From positions 1 to 59,294 of the IMG/VR virus record IMGVR_UViG_3300031963_009021: a DNA stretch of 59,294 bases; one strand, 5' to 3'. This document shows positions 15,823 through 24,822 of the stretch, piece after piece (the first letter of the stretch is position 1; every line of letters begins with the position of its first letter). The notes under the pieces were generated by a model. It ran no database searches, had not been told where the DNA came from, and worked only from the letters and a program-made list of their open reading frames with translations. Position numbers and translations under genes: made by a program. This DNA comes from a virus.

Positions 15823-17070
15823 ATGAAAATATTTGTTCAGATTGCCTCATATAGAGACCCCCAACTTATCCCTACAATTAAAAGTATGATTGAAAATGCT
15901 AAACGACCAAAAAACTTGGTTATTGGTATTTGTAGACAATATCACCCTGAAGATGGTTTTGATTCTTTGGAGGAATATTCAAAAGATAAACGATTTAGAG
16001 TTGTTGATGTTTTATATTCAGAATCTAAAGGTGTTTGTTGGGCGAGAAATCAAGTCCAACAATTATATGGTGGTGAAGAATACACTCTTCAGATAGATTC
16101 CCATATGAGATTTGAAAAGGATTGGGACGACACTCTAATTAAGATGGTTAAACAACTTCAAAAGAAAGGGTTCGAAAAACCTTTACTAACGGGATATGTT
16201 TCATCATTTAATCCTGAGAATGACCCCGCGGAAAGAATAAGAGAACCTTGGCGAATGGTGTTTGATAGATTTATACCTGAAGGTGCGGTATTTTTCTTAC
16301 CTGAGACAATACCTGGCTGGGATAAATTAAAGGAACCAATCCCTGCAAGATTTTATTCCGCTCATTTTGCGTTTACATTAGGTAAGTTTAGTGAAGAGGT
16401 ACAACACGACCCTGAGTTTTATTTTCACGGAGAAGAGATTTCAATAGCGGCAAGAGCATATACTCACGGATATGATTTGTTTCACCCTCATAAAGTAGTT
16501 ATTTGGCACGAGTATACAAGAAAAGGTCGTGTAAAACAATGGGATGATGATAAAGATTGGGGTACTAAAAATAATGTGTCTCACGCAAAAAACAGACAAT
16601 TATTTGCTATGGATGGTGAAGAGGTAACCATTGATTTCGGAAACTATGGTTTTGGAACCGAAAGAACTTTAAGAGATTATGAAATATATTCAGGACTTTT
16701 GTTTTCAAGAAGAGCAGTGCAACAATATACTTTAGATAAACAATATCCACCTAACCCACACATTTATGAAACTGAAGAAGAGTGGTTGAGTAGTTTTGCA
16801 ACAATATTCAAACATTGTATTGATATTGGTTATGATAGTGTACCTGAAGATGATTATGATTTTTGGGTGGTTGCCTTCCACGATGAAAATGATGAAACTA
16901 TCTATAGACAAGATGCCGACCCAGGAGAAATCCAAAGAATGAAAAATGACCCTGATGGTTATTGTAAAGTGTGGAGGCAGTTTCAAACAACACATAAACC
17001 ATCTTATTGGGTTGTTTGGCCGTATTCCAAGTCTAAAGGATGGTGTGACCGATTAACAGGAAATTTATAA
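15823..17070 (+). CDS. Polypeptide GlcNAc-transferase-like glycosyltransferase (PF11397/GT60-like)
   Basis: The 415-residue enzyme begins MKIFVQIASYRDPQLIPTIK, the usual opening of the Glyco_transf_GlcNAc family, and has YTLQIDSHMRFEKDWD at about 87-102. Here Asp92-Ser-His94 is the DxH metal and nucleotide-sugar site characteristic of polypeptide-modifying GT-A enzymes. A later segment FYHG-type (DPEFYFHGEEISIAARAYTHG) fits the acceptor-side region with the catalytic acidic pair. Characterised GT60 members attach GlcNAc to hydroxyproline of Skp1 in Dictyostelium or to Thr of Trypanosoma cruzi mucins. Its position directly after the Thr/Pro-rich fibre genes makes those linkers plausible substrates. 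It heads a block of six tightly spaced glycosyltransferase-type genes. Confidence 0.82.
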   Translation: MKIFVQIASYRDPQLIPTIKSMIENAKRPKNLVIGICRQYHPEDGFDSLEEYSKDKRFRVVDVLYSESKGVCWARNQVQQLYGGEEYTLQIDSHMRFEKDWDDTLIKMVKQLQKKGFEKPLLTGYVSSFNPENDPAERIREPWRMVFDRFIPEGAVFFLPETIPGWDKLKEPIPARFYSAHFAFTLGKFSEEVQHDPEFYFHGEEISIAARAYTHGYDLFHPHKVVIWHEYTRKGRVKQWDDDKDWGTKNNVSHAKNRQLFAMDGEEVTIDFGNYGFGTERTLRDYEIYSGLLFSRRAVQQYTLDKQYPPNPHIYETEEEWLSSFATIFKHCIDIGYDSVPEDDYDFWVVAFHDENDETIYRQDADPGEIQRMKNDPDGYCKVWRQFQTTHKPSYWVVWPYSKSKGWCDRLTGNL

Positions 17071-17074
17071 TTTA

Positions 17075-17827
17075 ATGGAAGATATTAACTATTCAGTTTG
17101 TATAACTACCTTCTCAAGAAGGTATTCGTATGTGGAAAAATTAGTGACCCAAGTTAGGGAATTAACTAACTGCGATATATTAATTGCGGTCAATGGTGAT
17201 TATAAACAAGATTTTAACAATGATTACCGAAAACAAATTTTAGAATTATGTTTAAAATTTGATAACGTGTTCCCAATATTTTTTCCAGAACAAAGAGGTT
17301 TATCTAAGTTGTGGAATACTTTGGTGGTTCACAGTAAACAAGATTGGTGTTTAGTATTAAACGATGATGTTGAATTAGACAACGATGAGGTATTTAAACT
17401 TACAATACCTGGTTTAGGGGACAAACCTGATTTACGAAGAATTAACGGTTCTTTCTCGCATTTTTTAATACATAAAGATTGTTTAGATGAAATAGGTTAT
17501 TTTGATGAGAGGTTATTGGGTTTTGGTGAAGAAGATGGTGATATTTTTTATAGATATATTGAGACGTATAATCAATGGATACAAGAAGCTTGGGTTCACG
17601 GATTTAATAATTTGGTGATAGATATTAGAGATGAAAATATAAAACCTGGGGTAGGAAAATACTCTCAATTTAACCGACATTTTTGTTTTGTTGATGACCC
17701 TTGTAAATATGTTCCAGTATCTGAAGGTATTACAGGACTATTTGGTCAACATATGAAAAAAAATATTGAGGATTTAAAACAATATCCGTATGAAAAATTC
17801 TTTAAAGAAAATAAAGATAAACTTTAA
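17075..17827 (+). CDS. Glycosyltransferase family 2-like (GT-A)
   Basis: The 250-residue protein starts MEDINYSVCITTFSRRYSYV, the standard GT2 first strand and donor loop, and has DWCLVLNDDVELDNDEV at about 90-106, where NDD stands at the DxD-type metal site. A later GYFDERLLGFGEEDGDIFYR contains the acidic GEED motif often found near the catalytic base in GT2/GT7-type enzymes. It begins 4 bases after the GT60-like gene, indicating one operon. Sugar and acceptor cannot be predicted. It may extend the first sugar added by the upstream enzyme, which is inference from gene order. Confidence 0.82.
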   Translation: MEDINYSVCITTFSRRYSYVEKLVTQVRELTNCDILIAVNGDYKQDFNNDYRKQILELCLKFDNVFPIFFPEQRGLSKLWNTLVVHSKQDWCLVLNDDVELDNDEVFKLTIPGLGDKPDLRRINGSFSHFLIHKDCLDEIGYFDERLLGFGEEDGDIFYRYIETYNQWIQEAWVHGFNNLVIDIRDENIKPGVGKYSQFNRHFCFVDDPCKYVPVSEGITGLFGQHMKKNIEDLKQYPYEKFFKENKDKL

Positions 17828-17830
17828 AGT

Positions 17831-18769
17831 ATGATTAAAATTAAACTAGAGTGTTGGTGGACAGATACTAATTCATTAAACAACCGATTTATTAAACAAT
17901 TTGTATTTGACCAAGATGAATTTGAATTTGTCACTAATAATCCTGATTATACGGTGGTGTTTGGTAGAACCGATTGGGAAAATATAGAAACTCCTAAAGA
18001 AAAAACTTTTTATTTCTCTCAAGAACCATTATGGTCACCTAATGAACCCAAAGATGGTATACATGAATTTTGTTCTAAAATTTTTATTGCCGATAAACGA
18101 GAATACCCTAATAGAGGTGAGTACATTGAGACATTATTACCAATGTTCTACGGTGGTAGAGGAGATATTGACCACAGAGAAGAATGGGATTGGTCAAAGA
18201 ATATTCTATATAAGAACTTTAATAAAACAAAACCTATCTCAATGGTTGTGAGGAAAGATTATTCAACACATTACAATCACCTATCAAATCCCATAACTTC
18301 TAAAATTAACTATATACAAAGAACTGACTTAGGTATAAAGTTATCAGATAATGAAAATATTGATATATTTGGGACGTATTGGGAGTCAAATGGTAAAAAC
18401 ATAAAAGGTGAGGCGTGGAATAAACATGTAGGGGTTGATGATTACAACTTTTCAGTATCTTGTGAAAACTCAATACAAAAAAATTATATAAGTGAAAAAT
18501 TTTGGGACGTTATATTAACAGACGGAGTTCCAATTTATTTAGGTTGTGTTAACATTAATGAATACATACCCGACAATTGTTATATTAATATTAGTGACTT
18601 AAATAATGATGAAATTACAAATGTGGTAGAATCCATAATTAATGATTACGATTTTATTTATAATTCAAAAAAAAATGATATTTTAAAATTAAAATCTAAT
18701 TTTTTTAAGGACCCAAATTTTAACCTTTGGGAAAAAATAAAAGAAACGATAAAAAAATATGAGTACTAA
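17831..18769 (+). CDS. Fucosyltransferase-like glycosyltransferase (GT10-like)
   Basis: The 312-residue protein has the hallmark C-terminal half of GT10 alpha-1,3/4-fucosyltransferases: FSVSCENSIQKNYISEKFWD followed by GVPIYLGCVNINEYIP at about 205-255. The ENS and SEKFWD residues bind GDP-fucose in characterised members. The N-terminal half (IKLECWWTDTNSLNNRF, DYTVVFGRTDW, TFYFSQEPLW) fits the acceptor domain. No membrane anchor is present, as expected for a cytoplasmic phage enzyme. It starts 3 bases after the previous gene and overlaps the next by 11 bases. Other sugar donors remain possible, because GT10 relatives in phages are uncharacterised. Confidence 0.83.
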   Translation: MIKIKLECWWTDTNSLNNRFIKQFVFDQDEFEFVTNNPDYTVVFGRTDWENIETPKEKTFYFSQEPLWSPNEPKDGIHEFCSKIFIADKREYPNRGEYIETLLPMFYGGRGDIDHREEWDWSKNILYKNFNKTKPISMVVRKDYSTHYNHLSNPITSKINYIQRTDLGIKLSDNENIDIFGTYWESNGKNIKGEAWNKHVGVDDYNFSVSCENSIQKNYISEKFWDVILTDGVPIYLGCVNINEYIPDNCYINISDLNNDEITNVVESIINDYDFIYNSKKNDILKLKSNFFKDPNFNLWEKIKETIKKYEY

Positions 18770-19652
18770 AATAGTAACAGCCATTTATTCTAATTTACAC
18801 GGAACAGAATTAGGTGGGAGACCTAGTAGAGGAGGTCATTATAGATATTCACTAAGAACTATTTTAAAAATGACTGACGCTGATTTTGTTTGTTACACTT
18901 CAGAAGACGAACTTGAAAGTTTAAAAGAGTTTTTCTATGTACAAAACAAAATTAGTGAAGATAGATTAATTATCAAAACGTTTGATTTAAAAAATTTTAG
19001 TCTAACTGAAAAAATAAATAAAATTAAAAATGTTAATGAGACTAAACAATCTGACCGTTGTGTTGAGGTGCAGTATTGTAAATTTATATGGTCATTGGAT
19101 GAACTAGAAATTGGTAATTACGATAACGTATATTGGTTTGATGCTGGGTTGTCACATAGCGGATTGTTTCCCCCAAAACACATGAACAATATTGGATATT
19201 GGGAACAAAATTATGAATCAACTTTATTCAATAATGAGTGTCTAAACAATCTAATTGATTTTGCGGATGATAAAATAGTTTTATGTGCCAAAGAAAATGT
19301 TAATAATTTTTGGTCAGGAACCGTACCATATGAATACTATAAAGAACACTGTATGGAACGACATATAATTGGAGGTTTTTTTGGTGGAAAAAAAGAAAAA
19401 ATGAGAGATTATTGTAAACTATTTTTAGAATATGTAAACAAACTTTTGGATAATGAAAATAAACTTTATTATGAAGAAAACATTATGTCATTAATGTATT
19501 ATAATCATAATGGGTTATTTAACCCAAAGTATTTTGATATTTGGTGGCATGAAGAAGATAGAATCCCTGGACTTGATTTACATGAATACACAAAAACTAG
19601 AAAAAGTTTTTATAAAATATTTGAGGAACTAAATGAAATCTCTATCAATTAA
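18759..19652 (+). CDS. HtrL/WlaTC-like putative glycosyltransferase
   Basis: The 297-residue protein begins STKIVTAIYSNLHGTELGG and has FVCYTSEDELESL, VQYCKFIWSLDELEIGNYDNVYWFDAGLSHSG and IIGGFFGGKKEKMRDY. The WFDAGLSH segment (with a DxD-like acidic position after a hydrophobic strand) and the GGFFGG motif recur in the N-terminal half of the 561-residue protein at 20348, so the two are paralogous. HtrL/YibB/WlaTC-type proteins are found in LPS or capsule loci and are thought to be glycosyltransferases. It overlaps its upstream neighbour by 11 bases and its downstream neighbour by up to 20 bases. Confidence 0.72.
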   Translation: MSTKIVTAIYSNLHGTELGGRPSRGGHYRYSLRTILKMTDADFVCYTSEDELESLKEFFYVQNKISEDRLIIKTFDLKNFSLTEKINKIKNVNETKQSDRCVEVQYCKFIWSLDELEIGNYDNVYWFDAGLSHSGLFPPKHMNNIGYWEQNYESTLFNNECLNNLIDFADDKIVLCAKENVNNFWSGTVPYEYYKEHCMERHIIGGFFGGKKEKMRDYCKLFLEYVNKLLDNENKLYYEENIMSLMYYNHNGLFNPKYFDIWWHEEDRIPGLDLHEYTKTRKSFYKIFEELNEISIN

Positions 19653-20355
19653 CATGAAGTTTTGGGATGATGGACAACCAAACTCAACTAGAATTAGAAA
19701 TGTAAATTTTTCTTGGGGTGAAATAAAAAAATTTACATCGTTTTTAAAAGATAATGATATAAATGCGGTATGTAATTTATATGATTTTTCAGTAGATAGA
19801 GTAACTGAGGATTCTATACATATATCTTACCCTTTAGGTGTTTATAAAAAGGCGGAAAAGACTAACATAATCTTAAACGACCAAAAAAATTATGATTTTT
19901 TTATGATGGTTGATTGCGATGCGTTTTTTCATAAAGACGACTATAACAAATTTTTAGAAATATTTAAATTTTTAAATGACGGAGATGTTGTGACCTTTGA
20001 TTTGGCTAAATTAGAAGATAGAGTTAGTGAGTATATTATAGACGGAGAATTTCAAATAGAAAAGGCCGATTGGTCATATGCATATTCAGGTAACAGAAAT
20101 AATGGACCTCTTAATGGTTATTTAGGTGGTTTAGGTGGGGTATATATATGTGATACAAACTTATTAATAAAATTAGGTGGTTTTAATGAAAAATATGTTG
20201 GTTGGGGTGGTGAAGATGGTGATATGTTAGATAGGATATGGTCATCTCAAATACCACACTCATTTAAACCTGTTAGAAATTTTGCACCATTTCATTTACC
20301 CCATTTTTCTGATTGGGGTAATAAATTATATAATCAAAGATTTGAAAATGAATAA
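19633..20355 (+). CDS. GT-A glycosyltransferase, galactosyltransferase-like C-terminus (GT7-like)
   Basis: The 240-residue protein has YDFFMMVDCDAFFHKDDY at about 86-103 with a Asp-Cys-Asp DxD metal site, a central YLGGLGGVYICDTNLLIKLGGF and FNEKYVGWGGEDGDMLDRI, the GWGGED-type motif of the Glyco_transf_7C galactosyltransferase region. This combination supports an inverting GT-A transferase. Two starts are possible: the ATG at 19633, overlapping the upstream gene by 20 bases, or the ATG at 19654 (Met8), which follows the upstream stop by one base. I keep the longer form but the shorter one is equally plausible. Confidence 0.78.
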   Translation: MKSLSINMKFWDDGQPNSTRIRNVNFSWGEIKKFTSFLKDNDINAVCNLYDFSVDRVTEDSIHISYPLGVYKKAEKTNIILNDQKNYDFFMMVDCDAFFHKDDYNKFLEIFKFLNDGDVVTFDLAKLEDRVSEYIIDGEFQIEKADWSYAYSGNRNNGPLNGYLGGLGGVYICDTNLLIKLGGFNEKYVGWGGEDGDMLDRIWSSQIPHSFKPVRNFAPFHLPHFSDWGNKLYNQRFENE

Positions 20356-22033
20356 AACAACAATTGTAACTGGATTATGGGATATAGGTAGAAATAGTCT
20401 AACTAATGATTGGGCCAGGTCTATGGAACACTACCTTAATAAACTCAAAGAACTACTAAAAATTGAGGAAAACATGATAATTTTTGGGGATGAAAACCTA
20501 CAAAAATTTGTCATGGAACATAGGTCTATTTCTAATACTCAATTTATCATAAGAAATTTAGATTGGTTTAAAGATAACACTTATTTTGATTTAATACAAA
20601 AAATTAGAACCAGTGATGAGTGGTTAAATCAAGTAGGTTGGTTAAGAGAATCAACACAGGCAAGATTAGAATACTATAACCCTTTAGTAATGAGTAAAGT
20701 GTTTTTACTAAACGATGCTCGTATTATGGATAAGTTTAATTCTGATTATCTGTTTTGGATTGATGCGGGAATTACTAATACTGTTCATCCTGGGTATTTT
20801 ACCCATGATAAAGTATTGTCAAAAGTTGATAAATTTGTTGATAAATTTTCGTTTATATCATTTCCATATGAGGGTGCGAATGAAATTCATGGGTTTAATC
20901 TGACCGAATTAAATAAGTATGCAGGTACCGAAGTCAAGTTAGTGTCAAGAGGTGGATTTTTTGGGGGGCCAAAGGAATCCATATCTGAGATTAATGGAAT
21001 ATACTATCAATTACTAATTGATTCGTTATCAAAATCTTTAATGGGGACTGAAGAAAGTTTATTTTCAGTAATAACTTACAAACATCCAGATAAGGTGTCT
21101 TATTTTGAAATTGAATATAACGGTCTTATAGGTAAGTTTTTTGAGGATTTAAAAAATGAAACTTTAAATTCTAAACAAGAGGTTATCAAACCTTCAAACG
21201 AATTATCATTTACACCACCATCCAAAGATAGTGTCGGGTTATATGTTATTGGGTTCAATAGTCCAAACCAACTCAAAACTTTAATAGAATCTATGTTGGT
21301 ATATGATGAAGATTTTATTAAAAAACCACGTAAAATTCTTTTAGATAACTCAACGGATTTTACGACAACCCCAATATATTCTGAAATATGTTCTAATTAT
21401 GGATTTGAACACATAAAAAAAGATAATTTAGGAATATGTGGTGGAAGACAATGGGTTGCGGAACACTTTGAGAAGTCAGGTATGGATTATATGTATTTTT
21501 TTGAGGATGATATGTTCTTTTACCCAAATAAAGGTGAGGTATGTAGAAATGGGTTTAATAGATTTGCACCTAATTTATTTATTAAATCCCTTTCAATAAT
21601 ACAGAAAGAAAAATTTGATTTCCTTAAGTTAAATTTTAGTGAATTCTTTGGTGATAATAGTGTACAATGGAGTTGGTATAACGTACCACAAACTGTTAGA
21701 GAAGAGTATTGGCCTGACAATCAAAAATTACCTGAATTAGGTACTTCAGAAAACGCACCTAAGGCGAAATATACTAGTGTTAGAAGTTATGAAGGTGTAC
21801 CATATGTTACAGGTGATGTTTATTACTGTAATTGGCCACAAGTAGTTTCAAAAGAAGGTAATAGAAAAATGTTTTTAGAAACAACTTGGGCACACCCATA
21901 TGAACAAACTTGGATGAGTCACATATTCCAAGAGACTAAGAAAGGTAGAATTAGTGGTGGTTTATTATTAATGACACCAACTGAACATAACAGGTTTGAC
22001 CATTATTCGCGTGAATTAAGAAAGGAAAGTTAA
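20348..22033 (+). CDS. Two-domain glycosyltransferase: HtrL/WlaTC-like N-terminus plus GT-A C-terminus
   Basis: From the ATG at 20348 the product is 561 residues. Residues 1-280 match the HtrL/WlaTC type: TTIVTGLWDIGRNSL, MSKVFLLNDARIMD, YLFWIDAGITNTVHPGYF and SRGGFFGGPKESI. Residues about 300-555 form a second GT-A-like domain with VGLYVIGFNSPNQLKTLI, a donor loop, GICGGRQWVAEHF and YMYFFEDDMFFY, where EDD is the metal site. The start at 20348 was chosen because it gives an 8-base overlap with the preceding gene. The further upstream ATG at 20282 would overlap by 74 bases and add an unrelated hydrophobic leader. This is the last gene of the sugar-transfer operon. Confidence 0.8.
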   Translation: MNKTTIVTGLWDIGRNSLTNDWARSMEHYLNKLKELLKIEENMIIFGDENLQKFVMEHRSISNTQFIIRNLDWFKDNTYFDLIQKIRTSDEWLNQVGWLRESTQARLEYYNPLVMSKVFLLNDARIMDKFNSDYLFWIDAGITNTVHPGYFTHDKVLSKVDKFVDKFSFISFPYEGANEIHGFNLTELNKYAGTEVKLVSRGGFFGGPKESISEINGIYYQLLIDSLSKSLMGTEESLFSVITYKHPDKVSYFEIEYNGLIGKFFEDLKNETLNSKQEVIKPSNELSFTPPSKDSVGLYVIGFNSPNQLKTLIESMLVYDEDFIKKPRKILLDNSTDFTTTPIYSEICSNYGFEHIKKDNLGICGGRQWVAEHFEKSGMDYMYFFEDDMFFYPNKGEVCRNGFNRFAPNLFIKSLSIIQKEKFDFLKLNFSEFFGDNSVQWSWYNVPQTVREEYWPDNQKLPELGTSENAPKAKYTSVRSYEGVPYVTGDVYYCNWPQVVSKEGNRKMFLETTWAHPYEQTWMSHIFQETKKGRISGGLLLMTPTEHNRFDHYSRELRKES

Positions 22034-22051
22034 TTATTTTATATTATAAAG

Positions 22052-22058
22052 TATTTAT
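22052..22058 (+). promoter_or_regulatory. TATTTAT late-type motif upstream of the 247-aa gene
   Basis: TATTTAT ends 15 bases before the ATG at 22074, within the dominant 15-17 base spacing class. Confidence 0.6.
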
Positions 22059-22073
22059 AGTAAAAAATAATAG

Positions 22074-22817
22074 ATGGAGTTTTTTATTAAAAAAAACGCA
22101 ACATTACCAGTATTAAAATTACAAGTAGTTAAGGACGGTAGAAGTGATTATAATAACTTTATGAATACCATAGAGTTGTCCACAATATTCTTTTCTATGG
22201 TTGATGTTGAGACAGGGGTTCCAAAAATAAGTAGTAGACCTGCGGGGTTTGTTGAAAAACTTTTTGAAGACCCTAATGCGGAACCTGAATATTACATCTA
22301 TTACCAATTCACAAATAAAGACACAAATAGAGTAGGACGTTATGAAGGACAATTCATGTTACGTAATGATGATGGTGTTTTAATTTTACCAATAAGAGAA
22401 AATTTATTTATAAATGTACAAGAGTCTTTTATAAGTGACGAATTACCTTATGAAAGTTGTTATGTTTCCGAATTTCCTTGTTGTGTTAACGGACCTTATA
22501 CTACAACTACAACTACAACACCTTGCCCGACGTGTCCCCCATGTCCACCTGTAACAACAACAACAACAACATACAATCCTGTAACAACAACAACAACAAC
22601 ACATATTCCCGTAACAACTACCACAACAACAACTCATACACCATCTTCTACACCGACTAATACACCAACACCATCTTCTACACCGACTAATACACCAACA
22701 CCAACTCCGACCTTAACTCCAACTCAAACACCACCTGTTGATGTATTAATTAACCCTATAATAACTGAGGGTGGTGTGTATATAATAATTGGAAATAACG
22801 AATACTTAGAATTTTAA
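22074..22817 (+). CDS. Appendage/baseplate-associated protein with Thr-rich linker (247 aa)
   Basis: Residues 1-140 form a beta-rich domain (FFIKKNATLPVLKLQVVKDG, TIFFSMVDVETGVPKIS, YYIYYQFTNKDTNRVGRYEG) that resembles the immunoglobulin-like N-terminal domain of BppU-type baseplate upper proteins; this match is tentative. Residues about 143-225 are Thr runs (TTTTTTT, VTTTTTTY) and PTNTPTPSS repeats, including a Cys-rich TPCPTCPPCPPV. The last 20 residues (ITEGGVYIIIGNNEYLEF) are beta-like. This may anchor the beta-helix protein that follows to the baseplate. The linker again provides many Thr sites next to the glycosyltransferase operon. Confidence 0.72.
   Translation: MEFFIKKNATLPVLKLQVVKDGRSDYNNFMNTIELSTIFFSMVDVETGVPKISSRPAGFVEKLFEDPNAEPEYYIYYQFTNKDTNRVGRYEGQFMLRNDDGVLILPIRENLFINVQESFISDELPYESCYVSEFPCCVNGPYTTTTTTTPCPTCPPCPPVTTTTTTYNPVTTTTTTHIPVTTTTTTTHTPSSTPTNTPTPSSTPTNTPTPTPTLTPTQTPPVDVLINPIITEGGVYIIIGNNEYLEF
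22641..22700 (+). repeat. Exact 30-bp tandem repeat, two copies
   Basis: Two identical 30-bp units at 22641-22670 and 22671-22700 encode ten-residue PSSTPTNTPT blocks. Just upstream (22500-22630) are ACAACA trinucleotide runs encoding poly-Thr. Confidence 0.9.
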
Positions 22818-22850
22818 TATTCTATATAAAATTTATAAAATAAAAAAACT

Positions 22851-24770
22851 ATGACACTAACTGGTAAAACAATTGGACAACTAACATATCTTTCGGGAGT
22901 AACAAGGGATACATTATTTCCCGTAGAATTAAGTGGCGATACTTACCATATACCCTATTCAGCATTCACTAATTCAAACTATAACGAAGGAACTTACGAT
23001 GAGTTATATTCATTCGCCACAGGTGGAACACTAACCGCTGGAAGTTATTACTTAATGACTGACTTCCAAACGTGTTACGACCAACCAAACTATGATAACA
23101 CTAAAACCCCTATTACAACGGGTAACTATAAAACAGGAACAACAGAACCAATTTTATTATTGGCGGTATCCACAACAGAATTTTCACCTACTGTATATTC
23201 TACATTATACACTAATGATAAAATAACATACGACATAACTTGGAATACCACTGAAATCACGAGTAGTCCTGCAAAAGGTAGAATTACTGAAAGAATTGAT
23301 AACTTTAATAATAGAACTGATTATGATAACAGAAGTATTTTATTTAAAAGATATGATGGGTATTCATATAACGAAAATAACCCATTAAGTGGTCTTGTTG
23401 GGATAAGTGGTTTAACAGGAACAACAGGCGTGTTATATGGTAATACAGGTACCACATTTTTTTCAAATTTCTCAACGGGGTCAATTGTTTCAGTACGAAA
23501 TTTAAATCCTTCATTTTTCGAAATTATATCAGTTGAGAGTGATTCTATCGCAATTATATCAGGTGTAACAATAAATGAAACTACTGACTCACCTTATTAT
23601 TATGGAAATGATGATGGTATAATGAGTTATTACCAACCTAATGTAAGACAAGACCAAGTTTTTGAATACACAACATTTGGTGATGCTATTGATGATGGTG
23701 GAGCGGTTAATAACTATATTGGTAACTATTCTAATTTACATTTAAAATTTGGAACTGGGGATTTTTTACTTGCAAATAATGTATTCTTAATAGGTTCATT
23801 TAGAAACAACACCATTGGTAACGGTTCTTATAATAACACATTTAATGACGATTGTGATAATAATCAAATAGGTGATAGTTTTTATAACAACTCAACGAAT
23901 GATGATTTTGACGGTAATATAATTGGGGAAAATTTTAATAACAACTATATCACCTCTAATTTTAATAATAATAGAATTGGTAGTGATTTTGATTTTAATA
24001 TTCTAATTGGTGGTTCTTTTTATAGAAATAATATTGGGAACGACTTTAACAATAATGTTTGGACTAATGGAGATTTTCAAAATAATGAAATAGGAAACCA
24101 ATTTAATAATAATAAAATCTATAACGATTTCTATAATAATGATATTGGTAATGGGTATAATAATAATGAAAGTTACTCAACTTATAATCGTAATTTAATT
24201 GGTAACGGATATAATGGTAATACGGTATATTCACTATTCTACGAAAATAATATTGGTCAAGTTTTTGAAACTAATACTATTGGAACCAATTTAACTATTG
24301 GTACATACAATTTCTCTAAAAATAGAATAGGGGATAGTTTTTATATTAATGTTATTTCTGGTAATTTTCAATATAATGAGATAGGTAATGATTTCTATGC
24401 TAATAATATCGCTAATAACTTCTCATATAATGAAATTAGAAATTATTTCTATTCTAATCTCATTAATAATGATTTTGGTTTTGGTGGTAGTGTTAGTCAA
24501 GGTAATAAAATAGGTAATTATTTTTATAATAATAATATTGGTGAATATTTTTATAATAATAATATTGCTGACAATTTTTACTTTAATATAATAGGTAATG
24601 ATTTCCAATTAAACGAAGTTAAATTTGGTTTAAATTCTGTAAATCTTAGTTTATCAACTCACGTATATGCTAACTATAATTGTACTATATTTTTAAGAAG
24701 TGATGCTCAACTTAGACTATCATATTACGACTCAACTGATACACTGTTAATTACAGATGTGGCAAGTTAA
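22851..24770 (+). CDS. Asn-rich beta-helix tail spike/fibre protein
   Basis: The 639-residue protein starts MTLTGKTIGQLTYLSGVTRD, a short anchoring segment, followed by a domain with YDELYSFATGGTLTAGSYYL (about 45-70) and more beta structure to about 300. Residues about 310-600 consist of more than twenty irregular repeats of roughly 9-11 residues with NN, IG and FYNN at fixed places, for example GNDFYANNIANNF. Stacked Asn ladders and small aliphatic residues are typical of right-handed beta-helices of phage spikes. No catalytic motif is seen, so it could bind or degrade surface polysaccharide. A strong terminator follows 20 bases after the stop. Confidence 0.8.
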   Translation: MTLTGKTIGQLTYLSGVTRDTLFPVELSGDTYHIPYSAFTNSNYNEGTYDELYSFATGGTLTAGSYYLMTDFQTCYDQPNYDNTKTPITTGNYKTGTTEPILLLAVSTTEFSPTVYSTLYTNDKITYDITWNTTEITSSPAKGRITERIDNFNNRTDYDNRSILFKRYDGYSYNENNPLSGLVGISGLTGTTGVLYGNTGTTFFSNFSTGSIVSVRNLNPSFFEIISVESDSIAIISGVTINETTDSPYYYGNDDGIMSYYQPNVRQDQVFEYTTFGDAIDDGGAVNNYIGNYSNLHLKFGTGDFLLANNVFLIGSFRNNTIGNGSYNNTFNDDCDNNQIGDSFYNNSTNDDFDGNIIGENFNNNYITSNFNNNRIGSDFDFNILIGGSFYRNNIGNDFNNNVWTNGDFQNNEIGNQFNNNKIYNDFYNNDIGNGYNNNESYSTYNRNLIGNGYNGNTVYSLFYENNIGQVFETNTIGTNLTIGTYNFSKNRIGDSFYINVISGNFQYNEIGNDFYANNIANNFSYNEIRNYFYSNLINNDFGFGGSVSQGNKIGNYFYNNNIGEYFYNNNIADNFYFNIIGNDFQLNEVKFGLNSVNLSLSTHVYANYNCTIFLRSDAQLRLSYYDSTDTLLITDVAS

Positions 24771-24789
24771 ATTATTTTTTAAGATAAAA

Positions 24790-24820
24790 AAAAAGGGGGT
24801 CACAAAAACCCTCTTTTTTT
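24790..24820 (+). terminator. Rho-independent terminator after the beta-helix gene
   Basis: A stem of six G/C-rich pairs with one G-T wobble (GGGGGT against ACCCTC), extended by A-T pairs, closes a 7-base loop and runs into seven T residues. It insulates the DNA polymerase promoter that follows. Confidence 0.85.
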
Positions 24821-24822
24821 AT

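Noticed and set aside
20282-20347. An upstream ATG giving a 22-residue longer glycosyltransferase
   Set aside because: It would overlap the upstream gene by 74 bases and add a hydrophobic peptide unlike the family. The ATG at 20348 places the conserved TTIVTGLWDIG at the N-terminus.
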